From: Pantoea eucrina
GTDB taxonomy: Bacteria; Pseudomonadota; Gammaproteobacteria; Enterobacterales; Enterobacteriaceae
DNA length: 64,000 bases
Direction of reading: 5' to 3'
NCBI RefSeq assembly: GCF_002095385.1
Contig: NZ_MIPP01000001.1
Location: 1 to 64,000, forward strand
Shown here: one piece after another, positions 56,873-64,000 of the stretch
Position numbering within the stretch: the first letter of the stretch is position 1
Layout: each line of letters opens with the position of its first letter
Position numbers and translations under genes: made by a program
The notes under the pieces: generated by a model
Databases searched by the model: none
Told to the model about the DNA's origin: nothing
The model's input: only the letters and a program-made list of their open reading frames with translations

Positions 56873-58147
<1,275 letters not shown>

Positions 58148-58169
58148 GCCAGTCAGTATGATGGACCAG

Positions 58170-58200
58170 AACCAGTCACAGCAGCGTGGCTGGTTTTTTT
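58170..58200 (+). terminator. Terminator of murA
   Basis: AACCAGTCAC (58170-58179) pairs with GTGGCTGGTT (58186-58195) with one wobble, followed by a long T-run that reaches the sfsB stop codon. Confidence 0.88.
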
Positions 58201-58493
58201 TATTTTTTTTCCGGGATCTTTTTCAAACTATCGGGCGATCGGATCCGTTTTTTGCGATCCAGCAAAAGCAGGGTGTCAGGATCGTAATAGCGGCTTGGCC
58301 AGATTTCTGCCGGATGCACCTCAAGCGCCATAGCGATAAGCCACTCGCCTTTGGGCCAGGGGCGAGACAGCGCATTGGCGAGCGTTGAGGAGCAAAGCCC
58401 TGACGCACGTGACAGCGCCGCCAGTGAAGTACCACGTTTGCGTAGCGCTGCGATAATATCTGCAGGATGCCAATCCTCTTTCCTTGTCTGCAT
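58200..58493 (-). CDS. sfsB: Ner-like regulator SfsB (Nlp)
   Basis: Small DNA-binding protein of 97 residues related to phage Mu Ner; in E. coli it affects maltose gene expression. The start at 58493 (M-Q-T-R-K-E-D-W-H-P-A-D-I-I) has GGAGAAC upstream. The helix-turn-helix region includes S-S-T-L-A-N-A-L-S-R-P-W-P-K-G-E, highly conserved in the family. Position between murA and ispB matches E. coli. Three Cys/Ser changes in the N-terminal helix are within normal variation. Confidence 0.93.
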   Translation of the reverse strand: MQTRKEDWHPADIIAALRKRGTSLAALSRASGLCSSTLANALSRPWPKGEWLIAMALEVHPAEIWPSRYYDPDTLLLLDRKKRIRSPDSLKKIPEKK

Positions 58494-58689
58494 AACTTGT
58501 TCTCCATATCCATGTAATGCGTAATCGCTGCCGCGGCAGTGAAGGGTAAAACTGGAAATTAACGGCTCTATATAGCAAAAAGGTTCCATTAATTTCCAGT
58601 AATTGTTACACCCAGGTAGCAAAATCTGGCGGGTATTCGCAAAAAGCGTGCAAACTTATGCAAACGGCGCAGGAAACGGCGGGGAAATG

Positions 58690-58715
58690 AAAAACGGAGC
58701 CGGGCGGCTCCGTTT
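58690..58715 (-). terminator. Terminator of ispB
   Basis: AAACGGAGCC (58692-58701) and GGCTCCGTTT (58706-58715) form a 10-bp stem; on the - strand the tail is U-rich. Confidence 0.85.
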
Positions 58716-58719
58716 GGGA

Positions 58720-59691
58720 TTAAAAGTCGCGCTGCACTGACATATGCGCCAGCGCTTCAAGCGCAGTACGCCACGGACTCTCAGGCAGCAGCTGTAGCGC
58801 AGCAATCGCTTTATCCGCTTCTTCTTCAGCGCGTTTGCGCGTCCACTCCAGTGAACCCGTCTGCTGCATAGCGGCCAGCACCGGCTCCAGCAAATGGCGT
58901 CCATTGCCTTCCTCAATCGCGCTGCGGATCATAGCGGCCTGCTCGGGTGTGCCATGGTGCATGGCATGCAGCAGGGGCAGCGTCGGTTTCCCTTCGCTGA
59001 GATCGTCACCGGTATTTTTACCCAGCGTCTCGCCATCTGCGCTGTAGTCGAGCAAATCGTCAATTAACTGGAAAGCGGTGCCAAGGTAGCGACCATAATC
59101 CTGCAGCGCTTTCTCCTGAGCAGGCGAAGCCTCTGCCAGAATCGCTGAGGCCTGAGAAGCAGCCTCAAACAGACGCGCCGTTTTACTGTAGATCACACGC
59201 ATGTAGCTCTCTTCAGTGATGTCAGGATCGTTACAGTTCATCAGCTGCAGCACTTCGCCTTCTGCGATCACATTCACCGCTTCTGACATCAGCGCGAGGA
59301 TCTTTAAGGATCCGAGGCTGGTCATCATCTGAAAAGCGCGCGTATAGATAAAATCACCTACCAGCACGCTGGCGGCATTACCAAACGCCGCATTCGCAGT
59401 CGCTTTGCCGCGACGCATGTCAGACTCATCCACCACATCATCATGCAGCAGCGTTGCCGTGTGGATAAATTCAATCAGCGCTGCGTTCGTGACATGCAGC
59501 GAACCCTGATAGTTGAGCGCACGCGCTGAAAGCACGGCAATCATCGGACGAATGCGTTTACCTCCGCCGCTGACAATGTAGTAGCCCAACTGGTTGATCA
59601 GTGAGACATCTGAATTCAGCTGGTCGAGGATGGTCTGGTTGACGGCCGCCATGTCCTGCGCGGTTAGTTCGTTAATTTGTTCTAGGTTCAT
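58720..59691 (-). CDS. ispB: Octaprenyl diphosphate synthase IspB
   Basis: Long-chain trans-prenyltransferase of 323 residues (E. coli 323), making the ubiquinone-8 side chain. The first Asp-rich motif L-L-H-D-D-V-V-D-E-S-D is near residues 81-91 and the second Q-L-I-D-D-L-L-D-Y near 208-216. The ATG at 59691 (M-N-L-E-Q-I-N-E-L) is used; the longer open frame upstream overlaps the rplU promoter and is not coding. It is divergent from rplU. Confidence 0.98.
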   Translation of the reverse strand: MNLEQINELTAQDMAAVNQTILDQLNSDVSLINQLGYYIVSGGGKRIRPMIAVLSARALNYQGSLHVTNAALIEFIHTATLLHDDVVDESDMRRGKATANAAFGNAASVLVGDFIYTRAFQMMTSLGSLKILALMSEAVNVIAEGEVLQLMNCNDPDITEESYMRVIYSKTARLFEAASQASAILAEASPAQEKALQDYGRYLGTAFQLIDDLLDYSADGETLGKNTGDDLSEGKPTLPLLHAMHHGTPEQAAMIRSAIEEGNGRHLLEPVLAAMQQTGSLEWTRKRAEEEADKAIAALQLLPESPWRTALEALAHMSVQRDF

Positions 59692-59845
59692 TCGTCTGTT
59701 CAGCTTTGACTCGTTTTTTGCATGGTAGGCGCTTTTACCCAGCGTGAGTTCAGGTAATCTGTTACTGATTGTACTTGAAAATTCAGGATGAGAAACGGTT
59801 GCATTCACTCTGCGCTTTTTTTCTGCAGGAGAGTGCAAAGTGCGC

Positions 59846-59874
59846 TTGTTTTCTGCTGGATATTTGCGTAGAAT
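59846..59874 (+). promoter_or_regulatory. rplU-rpmA promoter
   Basis: TTGTTT (59846-59851) and TAGAAT (59869-59874) with a 17-bp spacer, followed by a GC-rich start region, lie about 70 bp before rplU. Confidence 0.7.
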
Positions 59875-59945
59875 TCGCGCCCTATTGTGAATATTATCGC
59901 GCCGCCTGATTACACAGAAAGGCAAGCGCAGAAGCGGAGTTTTAT

Positions 59946-60257
59946 ATGTACGCGGTTTTCCAAAGTGGTGGTAAACAACACCGAGTAAGCGAAGGTCAGA
60001 CCGTTCGCCTGGAAAAGCTGGACATCGCAACCGGCGAAACCATTGAGTTCGACCAGGTTCTGATGATTGCAAATGGCGAAGACGTGAAAATCGGCGCGCC
60101 ACTGGTTTCAGGCGGAATGATCAAGGCAGAAGTTGTTGCTCACGGTCGCGGCGAAAAAATCAAGATTGTTAAGTTTCGTCGTCGTAAACACTACCGTAAG
60201 CAAGCTGGTCACCGTCAGTGGTTCACTGATGTGAAAATCACGACGATCAGCGCGTAA
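59946..60257 (+). CDS. rplU: 50S ribosomal protein L21
   Basis: L21 of 103 residues, the E. coli length, starting [12 protein letters not shown] and containing the basic [16 protein letters not shown]. First gene of the rplU-rpmA operon. Confidence 0.99.
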   Translation: MYAVFQSGGKQHRVSEGQTVRLEKLDIATGETIEFDQVLMIANGEDVKIGAPLVSGGMIKAEVVAHGRGEKIKIVKFRRRKHYRKQAGHRQWFTDVKITTISA

Positions 60258-60269
60258 GAGGAGATCTGA

Positions 60270-60530
<261 letters not shown>

Positions 60531-60576
60531 GGTTGTCGTGCTGCAGACGATAATCGTCTGAACACACGAAGGAAAG

Positions 60577-60601
60577 GCCCCGCAGCTTTGCGGGGCTTTT
60601 T
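60577..60601 (+). terminator. Terminator of rplU-rpmA
   Basis: GCCCCGCA (60577-60584) and TGCGGGGC (60589-60596) form an 8-bp stem followed by five T. A near-perfect inverted repeat CAGACGAT/ATCGTCTG (60544-60560) lies just before it. Confidence 0.92.
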
Positions 60602-60648
60602 ACATTCTGCCGCCGGTTATCGAATCCCCGCTAACTGAGCTGCGCGGT

Positions 60649-60678
60649 TTGTTGTACACTTTCTGTACATCTTATATT
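60649..60678 (+). promoter_or_regulatory. Candidate obgE promoter with TGTACA inverted repeat
   Basis: TTGTTG (60649-60654) and TATATT (60673-60678), spacer 18, lie about 100 bp before obgE. Two TGTACA hexamers (60653-60658 and 60664-60669), 11 bp apart centre to centre, lie within it and could bind a regulator. Confidence 0.45.
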
Positions 60679-60766
60679 ACCAGATTTGCATTATCCGCCG
60701 CCGGTCAGCACAGAAGACCCTGGCGGACCCGTCTGCCGCTCTCTGCAGCGACAGACGACAGTGTGA

Positions 60767-61954
<1,188 letters not shown>

Positions 61955-61962
61955 TCGCAGCT

Positions 61963-61989
61963 AAAAGCGGCCTTCGGGCCGCTTTTTTT
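61963..61989 (+). terminator. Terminator of obgE
   Basis: AGCGGCC and GGCCGCT (61966-61983) close a UUCG loop, followed by seven T; the A4 on the other side lets it serve basS weakly too. Confidence 0.92.
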
Positions 61990-61999
61990 ATCTGCAGAG

Positions 62000-63061
62000 C
62001 TAGCCGTTGAGCTGATACGGCAGCGTACAGCGGGCAATCAGTCCGCTGCGGTCTTCACGGTTTTCCAGCGTCAGCGTACCGCGGTGCATTTGTACAATAC
62101 GCAGCACAATATTCAGACCCAGTCCGCTGCCGCCGTAGCGCTGATCGCGACGGCGAAAGGCCTGGGTTAACTCCTCTGCGGCTCCGGCATCAATACCCGG
62201 CCCTTCATCCCATACCTCTGCCGTTACCTGCTGCGCATCCCGGTATAGCTTAACCTGCACCTCGCTGTTTTCCGGGCTATAGCGCGAGGCGTTCTCCAGC
62301 AAATTGCGCAGCATCAGGCGCAACAGCACCGCTTCGCCCTGCTGCGGGATATCACTCCCCTCTGGCCAGCGCAGCCGCTGCTGACGCTGTAGCAGCAGCT
62401 CGTCCATCTCTGGTTTCAGCGGCTGCATGATATCCTGCAGCCACCACAGCTGCTGATAGTGTCCGCCCGCCAGCGCCTGGCCGGCACGTGACAGCATGAG
62501 CAGCTGCTCTACGGTGTGCATCAGCTGATCGATACGGCTAATCAGCATTTCACTCTGCGGCACCTGCTGCTGCTGCAGCAGTTCCAGATGCAGCCGCAGC
62601 CCGGCGAGGGGCGTACGCAGCTCATGGGCAGCATCGGCAGTAAAAAGCCGCTCCTGCTGCAGCGTGTGGTCCAGACGGGAAAACAGCTGATTTATCGCCC
62701 CGGTGACGGCAACAATTTCATCCATATCCGCATACACCGGCAGGGGAGTGAGGTTGTCGGCGGAACGATGCGCCAGGCTATCCTGCAGCAGCTTAAGCGG
62801 GCGAATAATCCAGTTAATCGCCCAGAACGAGAGCAGCAGCGTCAGGCATACCATCACCAGTGAGGGCAGCAGCAGCGAAGCGATCGCTTCGCGGATCTCA
62901 TTCTCGACCCGCTGATTGCGCGCCTGAGCTGAGAGCGTCTCATTGACAAGAAAGCTGATCTGCTCCCGGCTCTCGTGCCAGAGCCAGATCACGCTCATGA
63001 CCTGACAGATAAGCAGGATCAGCGCCAGCATGATCAGTAAGCGCTGCCGCATACTGTTCAT
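62000..63061 (-). CDS. basS: BasS/PmrB-like sensor histidine kinase
   Basis: Sensor kinase of 353 residues that in related bacteria responds to Fe(III), Al(III) and mild acid and controls lipid A modification and polymyxin resistance. TM1 (about 8-28) and TM2 (about 63-85) frame a short periplasmic loop. That loop carries two E-x-x-E sequences (E-S-R-E and E-I-R-E), the kind of motif that binds Fe(III) in Salmonella PmrB. The HAMP domain is followed by His146 (A-A-H-E-L-R-T-P), the N-box N-L-L-E-N-A-S-R-Y-S, and G-S-G-L-G-L. Its ATG overlaps the basR stop. The symbol rests on family similarity and the short sensor loop; target genes are not in the window. Confidence 0.85.
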   Translation of the reverse strand: MNSMRQRLLIMLALILLICQVMSVIWLWHESREQISFLVNETLSAQARNQRVENEIREAIASLLLPSLVMVCLTLLLSFWAINWIIRPLKLLQDSLAHRSADNLTPLPVYADMDEIVAVTGAINQLFSRLDHTLQQERLFTADAAHELRTPLAGLRLHLELLQQQQVPQSEMLISRIDQLMHTVEQLLMLSRAGQALAGGHYQQLWWLQDIMQPLKPEMDELLLQRQQRLRWPEGSDIPQQGEAVLLRLMLRNLLENASRYSPENSEVQVKLYRDAQQVTAEVWDEGPGIDAGAAEELTQAFRRRDQRYGGSGLGLNIVLRIVQMHRGTLTLENREDRSGLIARCTLPYQLNG

Positions 63062-63720
63062 TCGCGCAGTTCCAGCCGGTAACCCACACCGCGAACCGTT
63101 TTAATCCGATCTTTTCCCAGCTTGCGGCGCAGATTATGAATATGCACTTCCAGCGTGTTCGATCCGGGATCGTCGTTCCAGCTATAAAGATCCTGCTGCA
63201 GCGTTTCGCGATGCACATTTTGTCCGATGCGCATCAGCAGGCGCGTCAGCAGCGCAAACTCTTTAGGCGTAATATCCACCGACTGATTTTCAAGCAGCAC
63301 CTGCTGCGTGCTGAGATTGAGCGTCAGATCGCCCTGTTGCAGCTGGTTATCGCTCTGCCCCTGATAGCGGCGGATCAGCGCCCGAACCCGCGCCTGCAGT
63401 TCTGCCAGTGCAAAAGGCTTGATCAGATAATCATCCGCACCGGCATCCAGGCCCTCCACGCGATCCTCCAGCGCATCACGCGCCGTAAGGATCAGCACCG
63501 GGATCGCAACGCCCTCGCGCCGCCACTGGCGCAGCAGCGAAGCGCCGTCGCGATCCGGCAGGCCAAGATCCAGCACGATCAGCGTATACTGACCGCTGCG
63601 CAATAGCGCATTACTCTCTGCGGCGCTGCTGGCGCAATCTGTTGCATAACCCTTAGCGCCCAGCGCCTGTGCCAGGCCCGATTGCAGCAGCGCATCATCT
63701 TCAACAATCAACAATTTCAT
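63058..63720 (-). CDS. basR: BasR/PmrA-like response regulator
   Basis: OmpR-family regulator of 220 residues. The receiver has Asp51 (V-L-D-L-G-L-P-D-R-D-G), with Asp8/Asp9 in V-E-D-D; the winged helix ends R-T-V-R-G-V-G-Y-R-L. It partners with basS (4-bp overlap). Its start codon overlaps the dacB stop as TAATG, so the pair is likely co-transcribed and coupled to dacB. In E. coli basRS is elsewhere (with eptA); here eptA is not adjacent. Confidence 0.88.
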   Translation of the reverse strand: MKLLIVEDDALLQSGLAQALGAKGYATDCASSAAESNALLRSGQYTLIVLDLGLPDRDGASLLRQWRREGVAIPVLILTARDALEDRVEGLDAGADDYLIKPFALAELQARVRALIRRYQGQSDNQLQQGDLTLNLSTQQVLLENQSVDITPKEFALLTRLLMRIGQNVHRETLQQDLYSWNDDPGSNTLEVHIHNLRRKLGKDRIKTVRGVGYRLELRE

Positions 63721-64000
63721 TAGTTGTTCTTGTTAATGTCCGTGTAGAGGCGGCTTTCAAAGCGAACCAGCGGAATACGCCGCGTTTTCTGATTTTCCGG
63801 GGGCACGGCATAGCCTGACAGAAACTGCACAAAGGCAACGCGCGCACCGCTGGACGTGGTAATAAACCCTGCCAGATTATAGACGCCCTGCAGAGAACCG
63901 GTTTTTGCTGAGACTTTGCCATCGAGGCCCGCTTCATGGAGCCCGCCACGGTACTGCAGCGTGCCGTCGTAGCCAGCCAGCGGCAGCATAGAGATATAGT
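63720..64000 (-). CDS. dacB: D-alanyl-D-alanine carboxypeptidase/endopeptidase DacB (PBP4), C-terminal part
   Basis: Only the last about 93 codons are in the window; the gene continues past 64000. The third penicillin-binding motif K-T-G is present in S-A-K-T-G-S-L, followed by G-V-Y-N-L-A-G-F-I and the C-terminal helix region. E. coli has dacB next to obgE, which supports the assignment. The stop codon overlaps the basR start, making a dacB-basR-basS unit. Confidence 0.9.
   Translation of the reverse strand, partial: YISMLPLAGYDGTLQYRGGLHEAGLDGKVSAKTGSLQGVYNLAGFITTSSGARVAFVQFLSGYAVPPENQKTRRIPLVRFESRLYTDINKNN

Overview
The window is a chromosomal segment of a gamma-proteobacterium of the order Enterobacterales, most likely Erwiniaceae (Pantoea/Erwinia-like). 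Nearly every housekeeping protein matches its E. coli counterpart in length and key residues: ArcB, for example, keeps Cys180, Cys241, His292, Asp576 and His717 at the E. coli numbers. Gene blocks largely follow E. coli order. A PQQ glucose dehydrogenase, a basRS pair between obgE and dacB, and dispersed palindromic repeats fit an Erwiniaceae chromosome. The genus is an inference from gene content and order; no 16S gene is present.

Layout. (1) 1-13.5 kb is the more accessory part: a QseBC-like two-component system divergent from a small AraC/RamA-like regulator, with a three-copy 11-bp direct repeat between them; a LysR regulator with an MdtG-like exporter; gcd; an unrecognised 197-residue protein; a second MFS exporter; a DUF1330/yghU operon; a LacI-type regulator and a lone iolH-like gene. 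(2) 13.6-26 kb is the E. coli 94-min block: tRNA-Phe, yjdC, dsbD, dcuA, aspA, fxsA, groS, groL, yjeI, epmB, efp, ecnB, epmA. It holds the EF-P modification genes epmA/epmB beside efp, and a 33-bp minisatellite framed by inverted palindromes. (3) 26-64 kb is the E. coli 72-min block: degS, degQ, zapG, zapE, rplM, rpsI, sspA, sspB, [two unusual genes], arcB, arcZ, mtgA, npr, rapZ, ptsN, hpf, rpoN, lptB, lptA, lptC, kdsC, kdsD, yrbG, mlaFEDCB, ibaG, murA, sfsB, ispB, rplU, rpmA, obgE, basS, basR, dacB (cut by the window edge). The epmA-degS junction joins blocks that lie far apart in E. coli.

The most interesting locus is 32.98-40.33 kb. Where E. coli has gltB-gltD, this genome carries an 1843-residue glutamate-synthase-like protein followed by a CysJ-like diflavin (FMN/FAD/NADPH) reductase. 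No gltD, yhcC or nan genes are present here. The large protein keeps the N-terminal amidotransferase cysteine and the 2-oxoglutarate-site motif. It differs in the Fe-S cysteine spacing (C-x5-C-x3-C), in a flavin loop, and in a C-terminal extension of about 194 residues. The pair looks like a glutamate synthase, or a related amidotransferase-flavoenzyme, that draws electrons from a diflavin reductase instead of GltD.

Three genes are broken as read: rplM (1-nt deletion), dsbD (1-nt deletion) and dcuA (in-frame TAG). L13 is needed for normal growth, so the rplM lesion is probably a sequencing or assembly error; the dsbD lesion looks similar. The dcuA stop could be real. elbB, cutA, yhcC and yhbE, which sit in these blocks in E. 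coli, are absent from the corresponding positions.
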